A stretch of 64,000 nucleotides of DNA from Algicola sp. Lineage in GTDB: Bacteria; Bacteroidota; Bacteroidia; Flavobacteriales; Flavobacteriaceae. Location: the NCBI GenBank assembly GCA_018222835.1, contig JAAEZN010000003.1:1472-65471 (forward strand), given 5' to 3'. The notes under the pieces were generated by a model. The model was not told the origin of the DNA, searched no databases, and worked only from the letters and a program-made list of their open reading frames with translations. How positions within the stretch are numbered: the stretch's first letter is position 1; each line of letters begins with the position of its first letter. Of the stretch, positions 17,994-26,713 are shown piece after piece. Both the position numbers and the translations under genes were made by a program.

Positions 17994-18488
17994 CTATTTT
18001 AAGAAAGAGGTAAACATCCAGTGTCTTTTCTCCAATTCGGTCATGAAACCGGTAATCATGTTTTCGGTGACCACATCGCCAGTTTCAAGGGATGCATTTA
18101 CCGCATCCAACATGCTATCGTGCAATATTTCGTAATCATGGAGCACTTCCCTTACCATTTCCAATGCGGAAATTTCTTTTTCTTGTTCTTTGATTTTGGA
18201 AAGCTCCAATGTTTTCTTAAAAGTAAAATTGCTCTTTACCCCGAACACACGGATTCTCTCCGCAACGATATCGATGTTTTCCTTTACCGTATTGTATTCG
18301 TTTTCGAATTCCTCGTGGAGCTCAAAAAAGTCTGGTCCCTCAATGTTCCAGTGAAAATTTCTCAGTTTGTTGTAGAATACCTGATAGTTGGCCAATAAAG
18401 TGTTTAGACTGACAACTATTTCGGCAGTCTCTAAATATGTGAATCCTAATTTTTTAAATGTTTTATTTTTTGCCTTAACAGCTTCCAT
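17994..18488 (-). CDS. dps: Dps-family ferroxidase / DNA-protection protein
   Basis: Ferritin-like dodecameric mini-ferritin that oxidises Fe(II) and limits peroxide damage during stress. 164 residues. The inter-subunit ferroxidase ligands fit: H46 (NFHWNIEGP), H58 (FFELHEEFENEY), D73 and E77 (NIDIVAERI), with spacings 12, 15 and 4 as in characterised Dps proteins. The N-terminus is short and Lys-rich (EAVKAKNKTFKK), which may help DNA contact. Start ATG 18488. Confidence 0.92.
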   Translation of the reverse strand: MEAVKAKNKTFKKLGFTYLETAEIVVSLNTLLANYQVFYNKLRNFHWNIEGPDFFELHEEFENEYNTVKENIDIVAERIRVFGVKSNFTFKKTLELSKIKEQEKEISALEMVREVLHDYEILHDSMLDAVNASLETGDVVTENMITGFMTELEKRHWMFTSFLK

Positions 18489-18707
18489 ATAATAGATTTT
18501 TTATTTGTTTAGTGTAAAAGTACAGGTGATTGTCCGTGAGGATTGATTGTAATCATTTAATTGTTGATCCAATAGGTTTTTGGACCTGGATTGAGAGGTA
18601 AACAGGCCTGTTTCTACTTAATTATGAAGATTTTACCAGTAAATATTGATATGGAAATTTTTGTGTAAGTAATATAAAATCAGAATTTTATAAAACTTTA
18701 ACAAACA
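18489..18707. other. Intergenic region upstream of dps
   Basis: 219 bp, AT-rich, lying upstream of dps (minus) and downstream of the doubtful 18708-18950 gene. It should contain the dps promoter. On the minus strand TACTTTTA (18516-18525 region) approaches the TAnnTTTG consensus. I see no RNA gene. Confidence 0.4.
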
Positions 18708-18950
18708 TTAAGGCCTATTTTGGTTGGATGGTTGGTGCTCATCGGGAACAATGAAGCCTTTTAGGAGAGAGATGTACACCTCTAAGGATATATCGGTGAG
18801 ATATTCCTTGGTTTCGCTGAATACTTTTTGAGGGTCTTCGTGAACAGAATCTCTTTCTTGAATATATAAGGTTTCGTTGATATCGTATAACTTTTTACAA
18901 AGACTGAATCGTTGGATGACTTTGTATTTGTTTATAGTTCTGATGTGCAT
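18708..18950 (-). CDS. Small hypothetical protein
   Basis: 80 residues from ATG 18950 (MHIRTINKYKVIQRFSLC); the frame can be extended to 19004 with a hydrophobic leader (MTYLFFWCLIWS). Predicted helical (CKKLYDINETLYIQERDS, KVFSETKEYLTDISLEVYISLLKGF). No family recognised. Composition is compatible with coding but support is weak. Divergent from ssb. Confidence 0.45.
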   Translation of the reverse strand: MHIRTINKYKVIQRFSLCKKLYDINETLYIQERDSVHEDPQKVFSETKEYLTDISLEVYISLLKGFIVPDEHQPSNQNRP

Positions 18951-19085
18951 TGGGGCTATAGACTTGATTGACCATATAAGACACCAAAAAAATAAATAAG
19001 TCACTTTTAATTAATTACAACCATTTACATGCGTTTACAAACGAAAGCAATTAATTACAATTCGAATACGATTTTTAAGTGGATA

Positions 19086-19093
19086 TAAGTTTG
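19086..19093 (+). promoter_or_regulatory. Bacteroidota -7 element upstream of ssb
   Basis: TAAGTTTG fits the TAnnTTTG -7 box of Bacteroidota sigma-A promoters and lies 57 bp before the ssb ATG at 19150. No clean -33 TTG is found at the expected distance, so the call is moderate. Confidence 0.45.
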
Positions 19094-19149
19094 CCCTGTC
19101 GGACCGTAAGAGTTCGATGATTGAATTTTTAAACTTAAATCTTACTATT

Positions 19150-19482
19150 ATGAATTCACTTAGAAACAAAGTACAGTTAATAGGCAACTTGGGAAACGAC
19201 CCTGAAATCATCATTTTGGAAAACGGAACAAAATTGGCCAAGTTTTCCATAGCAACCAACGAAACTTACAAAAACACCAAAGGTGAAAAAGTAACAGATA
19301 CACAATGGCACAATTGTGTTGCTTGGGGCAAATTGGCCGAAATATTCGAGGACTTTCTCAGCAAGGGGAAAGAGGTGGCGATAGAAGGCAAGCTCGTAAA
19401 CCGTTCTTATGAAACCAGTGAAGGTGAGAAACGATACATTACGGAAATAAAATGCAACGAGTTATTGATGTTGGGCAAGTAA
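19150..19482 (+). CDS. ssb: Single-stranded DNA-binding protein, short form without acidic tail
   Basis: OB-fold protein that coats single-stranded DNA. I start it at ATG 19150 (MNSLRNKVQLIGNLGNDPEI), giving 110 residues; the longer frame from 19117 adds an unlikely leader. Core motifs: LIGNLGNDPE, KLAKFSIATNE, TQWHNCVAWGKLAEIFEDFLSKGKEVAIEGKL, YITEIKCNELLMLG. It stops right after the OB fold, lacking the Gln/Gly-rich linker and the acidic DDDIPF-like tip that recruits repair and replication proteins. A full-length housekeeping SSB presumably lies elsewhere. Confidence 0.92.
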   Translation: MNSLRNKVQLIGNLGNDPEIIILENGTKLAKFSIATNETYKNTKGEKVTDTQWHNCVAWGKLAEIFEDFLSKGKEVAIEGKLVNRSYETSEGEKRYITEIKCNELLMLGK

Positions 19483-19625
19483 GTAAAGCAGCCTATCAGC
19501 GACAAAAAATACGAGAATAACGATTTTTTTGGCTTTTACATTAGGGTAAATGTATATTAAGTTGTTATAGAGGCAAACGCCAGAACTTTAGATAATGAAC
19601 GAGATATTTAGAAAAACTCTGACAG

Positions 19626-20030
19626 ATGAGATTAAAAGTTCACATCACGGTAATTTTAACTCTAGGGCTGGCGACCATTGCTTCGGCACAAGAAAGTGAC
19701 GCTTCTTTTTATGAAAAACAAGCCCGAAAAGACGCACATCAAGAACAAACCATCATATTTTCCAGTACAGAAGATGAAAAAGATTTTTGGAAAGATCAAA
19801 TCAGATATGAAGAAGAGCTAAAGACCAAAAATCTTATTGCGTACCAAGTATATATGAACGAGAAACGGGAAGCTTACTCCAAGCATGCCCATTCTTGTAA
19901 CAATCAGTGTACGCATAGCGATTATTTCTACGAACAAGCAAGTATATACTTTGCATATAAAAACAACAAAAATTTCTCCAAAGAAGCCATTGGGGCAATC
20001 GTTCAAGTAGCTTCTCCACGAATTTTTTGA
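19626..20030 (+). CDS. Small secreted protein of unknown function
   Basis: 134 residues, signal peptide MRLKVHITVILTLGLATIASAQ. The mature part is helical and charged (FYEKQARKDAHQEQ, DEKDFWKDQIRYEEELKTKNLIAYQVYMNEKREAYSKH) with a small Cys/His cluster (HAHSCNNQCTHSDYF) that could bind a metal or form a disulfide. No family recognised. It is followed by a strong terminator. Confidence 0.7.
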   Translation: MRLKVHITVILTLGLATIASAQESDASFYEKQARKDAHQEQTIIFSSTEDEKDFWKDQIRYEEELKTKNLIAYQVYMNEKREAYSKHAHSCNNQCTHSDYFYEQASIYFAYKNNKNFSKEAIGAIVQVASPRIF

Positions 20031-20056
20031 TTGTACATTTTAGTTGGTTAATAAGT

Positions 20057-20083
20057 AAACGCCCCGAAAGTTGGGGCGTTTTT
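20057..20083 (+). terminator. Rho-independent terminator
   Basis: AAACGCCCC (20057-20065), a 7-base loop, then GGGGCGTTT (20073-20081) continuing into further T residues. A textbook terminator for the secreted-protein gene ending at 20030. Confidence 0.92.
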
Positions 20084-20212
20084 AATACAAGTAAATCTTA
20101 GACTGTAACTATATAGCTTAGCTCAACATTCAATGGAGTATGCACGAATACTGTATTTATGTAGGAGAAATATTTTTTAGGAACTTTTAGTTATGTAGAA
20201 GGGTAAAACTAT

Positions 20213-20374
20213 CTAAGCAACTTTTTTCAGAAGATCAAAACAAGGGCATTTTTTACAGCGCTTGCTCTCACTCTTTTTATATTTTTTACAACACTTGGAT
20301 TTTACTTTACCCGTTGGCGGTAATTCTCTGAGCTGCGCTTTTTTGAATTTCTTTTTGTCCTTTTTCTTTCCCAT
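20213..20374 (-). CDS. 53-residue Lys/Cys-rich small protein
   Basis: A short gene found by reading the minus strand. It starts at ATG 20374 (MGKKKDKKKFKKAQLRELPP) and ends with TAG at 20213-20215. The sequence continues TGKVKSKCCKKYKKSESKRC and ends KKCPCFDLLKKVA. Five Cys (C28, C29, C40, C43, C45) and 20 Lys suggest a zinc-binding, nucleic-acid- or ribosome-associated protein. I believe close relatives exist across Flavobacteriaceae, but I cannot run the search. 82 bp upstream of it lies the PAP2 gene end, so it may follow that operon. Confidence 0.75.
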   Translation of the reverse strand: MGKKKDKKKFKKAQLRELPPTGKVKSKCCKKYKKSESKRCKKCPCFDLLKKVA

Positions 20375-20456
20375 AGATAGAAACAAAATACGCGGACAAA
20401 AGTAATTATTTTAAATAAATCTAAATAAAATTTAACAATATTTCGTTTACAACAAT

Positions 20457-21299
20457 CTAAAAGTTAACGGAAACACCAAGAGTATTGGGTCCAAAAGAAA
20501 GATTCCAGCTTACATCTTTTGGCTTTTTGTTATTGTACTTTTCATCGTATTTGGAATCAAGATAACGATCAATGGATTCTACAATAAAAATGCTCAGTAC
20601 GGTACTAAAAGCTACATCGGAGACCCAATGGAAGTCATCCATTACACGTACTAGTCCAGGAATCATACCGATGGTGTATAACCCTCCTTTTATCCATGGA
20701 CTTTTAAATTGCTTGGCAATGGCATAAGCGTTGCTAAATGCAAGCATGGCATGACCGGAAGGAAATGAATCATAATTATACACCCTATCCAAATGCAGAG
20801 GATCGAATGTTGCCGATCCCTTACCACTTTTAGGTCGAGCCCTACCAATAATACGTTTGCTCACCTGCTGAAAAAAACCTCCAGCAGTAGCGGAAGAGAT
20901 TAAAAGTACCCCGGTTCTGCGAAGCTTTTCATTCTTGGTAAATAGTCCGGCAAGATAAACACCTCCCGTTAACATATAATTGTTTTCCGGACTACCATAT
21001 TCATGGCCATAATCCATAACAAAATCGGGGATATCCTGTGCAAAACCATTTTTCCATTTGTTAAGTTCATCATCAACCGTAAACAGTAACAAAGTACCTC
21101 CCGTTAGATAGCCAAAATTGGCCCAGTCGTTACCTTTCCAGTGCAGTGGACGTGAATATGCGTAGCCAACACCGCCAAACATATTACCAATGTCATATGT
21201 GAAGTTGTTCCAAAGGTTCTTCTCTTTTTTTGGCTGAAGTTCTTGACCGGATAAAGTGGTTGCGAATAGAACTAGGAAAAGGAACTTTAGAGGCTTCAT
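20457..21299 (-). CDS. PAP2-superfamily phosphatase
   Basis: Membrane-associated acid phosphatase of the type acting on lipid phosphates (phosphatidate, undecaprenyl-PP or similar). 280 residues with a signal peptide (MKPLKFLFLVLFATTLSGQ). The three motifs are present: KRIIGRARP (about residues 146-156), FPSGH (about 180-184) and RVMDDFHWVSDV near 220. The SRxxxxxH of motif 3 appears as RVMDDFH. Last gene of the tex-HDAC-PAP2 run; a 20-bp gap separates it from the deacetylase gene. Confidence 0.88.
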   Translation of the reverse strand: MKPLKFLFLVLFATTLSGQELQPKKEKNLWNNFTYDIGNMFGGVGYAYSRPLHWKGNDWANFGYLTGGTLLLFTVDDELNKWKNGFAQDIPDFVMDYGHEYGSPENNYMLTGGVYLAGLFTKNEKLRRTGVLLISSATAGGFFQQVSKRIIGRARPKSGKGSATFDPLHLDRVYNYDSFPSGHAMLAFSNAYAIAKQFKSPWIKGGLYTIGMIPGLVRVMDDFHWVSDVAFSTVLSIFIVESIDRYLDSKYDEKYNNKKPKDVSWNLSFGPNTLGVSVNF

Positions 21300-21319
21300 G
21301 ATGATGGATTTACGCTATC

Positions 21320-22228
21320 TCAAAAATAATTATAAATATCTTGTGCCAACCGAAAAGTGTTGGCATGTGCCTCAACAATGGTCTTAATATCTGGAGAATA
21401 ACCTCCGCCCATGCTGCACTGAACCGGAATATTTGCATCAAAGCAAGTTTCGATCACAAATCGGTCCCGCTCCTTGCACCCTTCAGAAGTCAAGGATAAA
21501 GTACCCAATTTATCGGAATCCAATACGTCCACACCACAGAGATAGAAAATAAAGTCAGGCTGTACTTGTTTCAATAGCTCTGGCAATGTTTTTTTTAGTA
21601 GGGAAAGATATTCACGGTCGGTAGTCCCTTTTTCAAGGGCAATGTCCAAGTCCGATTTCTCCTTTTTAAAGGGGTAATTACCTTTCCCGTGCATCGAAAA
21701 AGTAAATACAGAATGGTCTGTCTTAAAAATTTCAGCTGTCCCGTTGCCTTGGTGCACATCCAAGTCAACAATCAGAATCTTTTTTGCCAGATTGTTTTGT
21801 AGCAGGTAACGCGCTCCGATTGCTTGATCATTGAGCATACAAAAAGCTTCGCCTCTATCGGAATAAGCATGGTGTGTTCCGCCTGCAATATTCATGGCAA
21901 TACCATATTCCAATGCAAATCCACATCCTTTTATGGTGCCATCAGCAATGATCCGCTCCCGCAGAACAAGTTCATTGCTAAGTGGGAAACCAATTTTACG
22001 GGCAGCACTTTTAGATAGGTTTAAGCCCATTAGATCATTGTAGTATGTTTCGTTGTGGACAGCTAAAATATGATGGTCCTTTGGTAACGAGGGTTCAAAA
22101 AAATTCTCCTCGGTACAAGTGCCTTCATACAATAATTGTTGTGGCAACAAATCATACTTGATCATTGGAAAACGATGTTTCTCGGGCAATGGATGTTTGT
22201 AAATGGAGTGGTAAGCTATTTTTAGCAT
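21320..22228 (-). CDS. Histone-deacetylase-family hydrolase
   Basis: Zn-dependent amidohydrolase of the arginase/deacetylase fold that removes acyl groups from amines or protein lysines. 302 residues. The active site is visible: GGTHHAYSDRGEAFCMLND (tandem His) and VDLDVHQGNGTAEIF (metal-binding D-x-H), then GVDVLDSDKLGTLSLT and the GGGYS glycine loop. Bacterial members include acetoin-utilisation proteins and polyamine deacetylases; the substrate here is unknown. Its ATG directly abuts the tex stop codon. Confidence 0.9.
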   Translation of the reverse strand: MLKIAYHSIYKHPLPEKHRFPMIKYDLLPQQLLYEGTCTEENFFEPSLPKDHHILAVHNETYYNDLMGLNLSKSAARKIGFPLSNELVLRERIIADGTIKGCGFALEYGIAMNIAGGTHHAYSDRGEAFCMLNDQAIGARYLLQNNLAKKILIVDLDVHQGNGTAEIFKTDHSVFTFSMHGKGNYPFKKEKSDLDIALEKGTTDREYLSLLKKTLPELLKQVQPDFIFYLCGVDVLDSDKLGTLSLTSEGCKERDRFVIETCFDANIPVQCSMGGGYSPDIKTIVEAHANTFRLAQDIYNYF

Positions 22229-24361
22229 TTAAGCATCCTTTTTGTGCAATGCCAGTTGGATCCGTTTTCTTGGTACATCTACATCCAATACCTTAACTAC
22301 AACTTGCTGGTGAAGGCTTACATGTTCGTTTACATCTTTCACAAAAGTATCGGCAAGATTGGAAATATGAATCAATCCACTTTCTTTGATGCCGATATCC
22401 ACAAAGCATCCAAAATTGGTAATGTTGTTTACAATTCCGGGCAATAGTTGGCCCTGCCGCAAGTCGGTGATCTCCCTCACGTTTTGATTAAATGTGAAGA
22501 CCTTTGCTTTCTCCCTAAGATCTAACCCCGGCTTTTCCAGCTCCTTCACAATATCTTCCAGGGTAGGCATCCCGATCGTATCTGTACAATAGGATTTTAG
22601 ATCGATGTCCTTAAGAGCAGATTTGTTTCCAACAATTTCTCTGAGGGAAATGCCCCGATCTTTGGCCATTTTCGAGACCAAACTGTAGCTTTCGGGGTGA
22701 ACGGAGGAATCATCCAAAGGATTATCACCATTTTTGATGCGTAAAAACCCGGCACTTTGTTCAAAGGCCTTACCACCCAAACGAGCCACTTTTTTGATGT
22801 CCTCTCTATTTTTAAAGCCCCCGTTCTCGTTACGGTGGGCAACAATGTTCTCTGCGAGTTTAGGTCCAATGCCCGATACATAACTCAATAGCGGTACACT
22901 TGCAGTGTTAATATTTACACCAACCGAGTTTACACAACTTTCCACAACCGTGTCCAAAGATGTTTTTAATTGGGTCTGGTCCACATCGTGTTGGTATTGT
23001 CCGACCCCAATGGATTTGGCGTCTATTTTTACCAATTCGGCCAAAGGATCGGCCAATCGTCTGCCAATGGAAACTGCACCTCTCACGGTAACATCGTAAT
23101 TTGGGAATTCCTCACGGGCAATTTTGGAAGCAGAATAAATAGACGCACCTGCTTCGCTCACCACAAATACTTCGATGGGTTTTTTAAAGGCAATGCGTTT
23201 TACCAATTGCTCGGTTTCGCGGGAAGCGGTTCCGTTGCCAATGGCAATGGCCTCTATTTTATAGGCGTCCACTAAAGAACTTATTTTTTTAATGGCTCCA
23301 GAACTGTCCCGTTGTGGAGGGTGGGGATAAATAGTTTCGTTGTGCTTTAGGTCGCCCTGTTCATCCAAACAGACTACTTTACAACCTGTTCTAAAACCAG
23401 GGTCAATAGCTAAGATCCGCTTTTCACCAAGAGGGGCACCGAGCAATAACTGTTTCAAGTTTTTGGAGAACACTTGTATCGCAGAAGCATCGGCTTTTTC
23501 CTTGGCGATTTTTAAAAGTTCGTTGGATAGAGAGGGGAACAAAAGTCTTTTGTAGGCATCTGCAATGGCCATTTCAATCTGTTCGGCACATGTATTATTG
23601 GTCTTTATTACCCGTCTTTCTATGTTTTCCAGTGCCCTTTCATTATCTATTTCGATTTTTATTCGGATAAAGCCTTCCTTTTCGGCGCGCATAATGGCCA
23701 AAAACCGGTGCGATGGACATCGGTTCAACGGTTCGCTCCAATCAAAATAGTCACGGAATTTTTGTGCTTGTTCATCATCCTTTTTGGTCTTTACTACTTT
23801 GGTGGTAATCAGTGCATAACGTTCCAACTGACCTCGCAATTGATTTCTTATATCGGTACGCTCATTGATCCATTCGGCAATAATATGTCTAGCACCTTCT
23901 AAGGCGTCATCCTCATTGGCAACCTCCTTATTAAGATATTTGGAAGCAATGAATTCGATTTCATCGCTGCGCTGCGCCATTATAATTTTTGCCAAAGGTT
24001 CCAGTCCATTTTTACGGGCGGTCTCGGCCTTTGTCTTTTTACTTTTTTTGAAAGGCAAATACAGGTCTTCCAGACTTGTCGGGTCCTCGCTCTCTAAAAA
24101 CTTTGACCTTAGTTCCGGTGTAAGCGCTCCCTGCTCCTCAACAGCTTTTATAATGGCTGCTTTTCTCTTTTCCAGTGTTTCGAACTGGTTTTTGAACTCT
24201 ACAATGGAGCCGATTTGGACTTCATCTAGATTGCCCGTGAGCTCCTTTCTGTAACGAGAAATAAATGGAACTGTACAATCTTGGTTTAAAAGGGCCACAG
24301 TGTTTTCCACACTCTTTTCTGGCAGATTGGTATAGCGGACAATATAGGGGACTAGTTGCAT
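22229..24361 (-). CDS. tex: Tex-family RNA-binding transcription accessory protein
   Basis: 710 residues, the standard Tex length. Domain order: helical N-terminal region (VENTVALLNQDCTVPFISRYRKE), YqgF/RNase H-like domain (ILAIDPGFRTGCKVVCLDEQG, about residue 325), helix-hairpin-helix (LLSYVSGIGPKLAENIVAHR, about 490), and C-terminal S1 domain (LLPGIVNNITNFGCFVDIGI, about 635-705). Tex binds RNA and interacts with the transcription machinery; the homologue in eukaryotes is Spt6. Cytoplasmic. First gene of the tex-HDAC-PAP2 run. Confidence 0.95.
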   Translation of the reverse strand: MQLVPYIVRYTNLPEKSVENTVALLNQDCTVPFISRYRKELTGNLDEVQIGSIVEFKNQFETLEKRKAAIIKAVEEQGALTPELRSKFLESEDPTSLEDLYLPFKKSKKTKAETARKNGLEPLAKIIMAQRSDEIEFIASKYLNKEVANEDDALEGARHIIAEWINERTDIRNQLRGQLERYALITTKVVKTKKDDEQAQKFRDYFDWSEPLNRCPSHRFLAIMRAEKEGFIRIKIEIDNERALENIERRVIKTNNTCAEQIEMAIADAYKRLLFPSLSNELLKIAKEKADASAIQVFSKNLKQLLLGAPLGEKRILAIDPGFRTGCKVVCLDEQGDLKHNETIYPHPPQRDSSGAIKKISSLVDAYKIEAIAIGNGTASRETEQLVKRIAFKKPIEVFVVSEAGASIYSASKIAREEFPNYDVTVRGAVSIGRRLADPLAELVKIDAKSIGVGQYQHDVDQTQLKTSLDTVVESCVNSVGVNINTASVPLLSYVSGIGPKLAENIVAHRNENGGFKNREDIKKVARLGGKAFEQSAGFLRIKNGDNPLDDSSVHPESYSLVSKMAKDRGISLREIVGNKSALKDIDLKSYCTDTIGMPTLEDIVKELEKPGLDLREKAKVFTFNQNVREITDLRQGQLLPGIVNNITNFGCFVDIGIKESGLIHISNLADTFVKDVNEHVSLHQQVVVKVLDVDVPRKRIQLALHKKDA

Positions 24362-24383
24362 AATGTTTGTTTAGTAGTTGTCA

Positions 24384-24449
24384 CTTCGAGCGCAGTCGAG
24401 AAGTCTTACTATCCAAAATTTTTTAAAGTGGGTCTCGACTGCGCTCGAC
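24384..24449. repeat. Palindromic repeat element, tex-metG intergenic
   Basis: Arms TCGAGCGCAGTCGAGA (24386-24401) and TCTCGACTGCGCTCGA (24433-24448) are perfect 16-bp reverse complements with a 31-base loop. It lies between the end of metG and the start of tex, both minus strand. The right arm, extended to 24432-24449, recurs in metG at 24998-25015 with one mismatch in 18. Confidence 0.85.
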
Positions 24450-24471
24450 CGGACAGTTTCTAGGATATAAA

Positions 24472-26568
24472 TTAACTTATAACTTCTCCATTGTTAACCC
24501 CATCCTCATCAGGATTAATAAAAACCAATTTCCCATCTTTGTTCTCCGTCATCAAAATCATCCCTTGGCTTTCCACACCACGTAGCTTTCTTGGGGCCAA
24601 GTTCACCAAAACGGTCACTTTTTTGCCTACAATATCTTCCGGCTTAAAGCTTTTGGCAATGCCCGATACAATAGTTCGCGTATCTAGGCCGGTATTCACC
24701 TTTAACACCAATAGTTTGTCAGCTTTTGGCATTTTTTCAGCTTCGATAATGGTTCCGACTCGCATATCCAATTTAGAGAAATCATCGTAAGTGATAGTGT
24801 CTTTTTGTGGAGTTACTTCCTTGTCCATTGCACTTGTGCTGAGCGTAGTCGAAGCATTGATTTTTTTAGTGGCTTCCAATTTCTGTAGTTGATGTTCAAT
24901 TTCGGCATCCTCAATTTTTCTGAAGAGCAGTTCGCTTTTGTTGATGGTGTGTCCAGCAGGAAGCAATGTATCTTCAGAAGCTACACTTTCCCATGAAGTC
25001 TCGACTGCGCTGGACTTGATATTAAGTATGCCTTTCAATTTTTCAGAAGTAAACGGCAAAAATGGTTCACTCAAAATAGCCAATCCTGTGGCAATCTGAA
25101 GAGCTACGTACATAATGGTCTTGACCCGTTCCTCGTCGGTTTTGATCAACTTCCATGGTTCGGCGTCTGCCAAATATTTATTGCCTAAACGTGCCAAGTT
25201 CATCAACTCTTGACTGCCTTCACGGAAACGATAGCGTTCCAGTGAGCTGGAGAGCAGTTTCGGATACCCTTTTAGGGCGTTCAAGGTTTCCACATCGGTT
25301 TCGGTAAGTTCCCCGGGAGCTGGAATGGTACCATCATAATATTTATGGGTCAAAACGGCTACACGGTTTACAAAATTGCCAAAAATAGCTACCAGTTCGT
25401 TGTTGTTTCTGGCCTGAAAATCTTTCCAAGTAAAATCATTGTCCTTGGTTTCCGGGGCGTTTGCGGTTAAGGTATAGCGTAGAACATCTTGCATATCCGG
25501 AAATTCCTCCAAATATTCGTGCAACCAGACGGCCCAATTTTTAGAGGTGGACAGCTTATTCCCTTCCAAGTTCAGGAATTCGTTGGCGGGCACATTTTCC
25601 GGCAGAATATAATCGCCATTGGCTTGTAACATACTTGGGAAGATGATGCAATGGAACACAATGTTGTCCTTGCCTATAAAGTGAACCAATTTGGTGTTTT
25701 CGTCCTTCCAATAAGGTTCCCAATCCTTGCCTTCGCGCTCGGCCCACTCTTTGGTAGATGAAATATAGCCGATAGGGGCATCGAACCAAACATAAAGTAC
25801 TTTGCCTTCGCCTCCATCAACAGGAACAGGTATTCCCCAATCCAGATCACGGGTTACGGCCCTTGGTTTTAAGCCTTCGTCTATCCAAGATTTGCATTGT
25901 CCATAAACGTTGGGTTTCCAGTCAGATTTGTGACCTTCCAAAATCCAATTTTTCAAGAAACCCTCATATCGGTCCAAAGGCAAAAACCAATGCTTGGTCT
26001 TTTTTAGAGTTGGAACCGTTCCTGTGATGGTCGATTTTGGGTCGATCAAATCCGTGGCATTGAGAGATGATCCACAATTTTCGCATTGATCGCCATAGGC
26101 TTCGTGGTGACCGCATCGAGGACAGGTTCCGATAACAAATCTATCGGCCAAAAACTGTTTGGCCTCATCATCGTACAATTGTTCGGTTTCTTCTTCTATA
26201 AAATCACCTTGCTCGTACATTTTTTTGAAGAATTCCGAAGCGGTTTTATGATGGATCTCTGCGGAAGTTCTGGAATAGTTGTCAAACGAAATTCCAAAAT
26301 CAGCAAAAGATTTTTTAATGATACCGTGGTATTTATCAATAATTTCTTTGGGGGTAACACCTTCTTTTTTGGCCTTCATGGAAATGGCTACACCATGCTC
26401 GTCGCTACCGCAAACAAAGGCCACATCGTTGCCTTTTAATCGCAAATAACGAGAGTAAATATCCGCGGGAACATAGACGCCGGCCAAGTGCCCAATATGA
26501 ATGGGGCCATTGGTGTAGGGCAGTGCGGCAGTAATGGTGTATCTGGAAGGTGATGTATTCTGAGCCAT
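24472..26568 (-). CDS. metG: Methionyl-tRNA synthetase
   Basis: Charges tRNA-Met. 698 residues, class I. Motifs: HIGH-equivalent [15 protein letters not shown] (residue about 21), zinc knuckle [18 protein letters not shown] (about 144-161), KMSKS-equivalent NKLSTSKNW (about 342), anticodon-binding helical domain, and a C-terminal dimerising tRNA-binding domain ([18 protein letters not shown] to the end). Oddity: two fragments of a dispersed palindromic repeat are in frame, at residues about 518-524 (KSSAVETS) and 571-578 (STTLSTSA), both in the linker between the anticodon and C-terminal domains. Confidence 0.97.
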   Translation of the reverse strand: MAQNTSPSRYTITAALPYTNGPIHIGHLAGVYVPADIYSRYLRLKGNDVAFVCGSDEHGVAISMKAKKEGVTPKEIIDKYHGIIKKSFADFGISFDNYSRTSAEIHHKTASEFFKKMYEQGDFIEEETEQLYDDEAKQFLADRFVIGTCPRCGHHEAYGDQCENCGSSLNATDLIDPKSTITGTVPTLKKTKHWFLPLDRYEGFLKNWILEGHKSDWKPNVYGQCKSWIDEGLKPRAVTRDLDWGIPVPVDGGEGKVLYVWFDAPIGYISSTKEWAEREGKDWEPYWKDENTKLVHFIGKDNIVFHCIIFPSMLQANGDYILPENVPANEFLNLEGNKLSTSKNWAVWLHEYLEEFPDMQDVLRYTLTANAPETKDNDFTWKDFQARNNNELVAIFGNFVNRVAVLTHKYYDGTIPAPGELTETDVETLNALKGYPKLLSSSLERYRFREGSQELMNLARLGNKYLADAEPWKLIKTDEERVKTIMYVALQIATGLAILSEPFLPFTSEKLKGILNIKSSAVETSWESVASEDTLLPAGHTINKSELLFRKIEDAEIEHQLQKLEATKKINASTTLSTSAMDKEVTPQKDTITYDDFSKLDMRVGTIIEAEKMPKADKLLVLKVNTGLDTRTIVSGIAKSFKPEDIVGKKVTVLVNLAPRKLRGVESQGMILMTENKDGKLVFINPDEDGVNNGEVIS
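24837..24856. repeat. Repeat fragment inside metG
   Basis: TGCTGAGCGTAGTCGAAGCA, ends self-complementary (TGCT/AGCA). The core CTGAGCGTAGTCGAAG matches the arms of the mfd element (37156-37221) with one or two mismatches and the intergenic copies at 34622 and 39182. It is translated as part of the metG linker. Confidence 0.8.
24998..25015. repeat. Repeat arm inside metG
   Basis: GTCTCGACTGCGCTGGAC is identical in 17 of 18 bases to the right arm of the tex-metG intergenic palindrome (24432-24449), about 560 bp away, and lies in frame within metG. Confidence 0.8.
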
Positions 26569-26624
26569 GTAAAATTCTAATTAGGCCCCAAAAATACTGA
26601 TTTTAACGGGATAGACATAAAAAA

Positions 26625-26682
26625 GGAACCTCCCGAAAATGCTACCCTATTTGGGGTGAGGGGTGCATTCCCGAAAGGTTCC
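26625..26682 (-). terminator. Long imperfect hairpin terminator of the DUF1501 operon
   Basis: Read on the minus strand, GGAACCT pairs with AGGTTCC at the base, TTCGGG faces TTCGGG (C-G plus G-U pairs), AATGC pairs with GCATT, with an ACCCC/GGGGT region inside, and a run of six T follows. It lies after the DUF1501 gene and before metG. Long stem and wobble pairs are unusual for a simple terminator. Confidence 0.75.
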
Positions 26683-26713
26683 GAAAAAATAGATAACAAA
26701 GTGTCCCGCTTCT

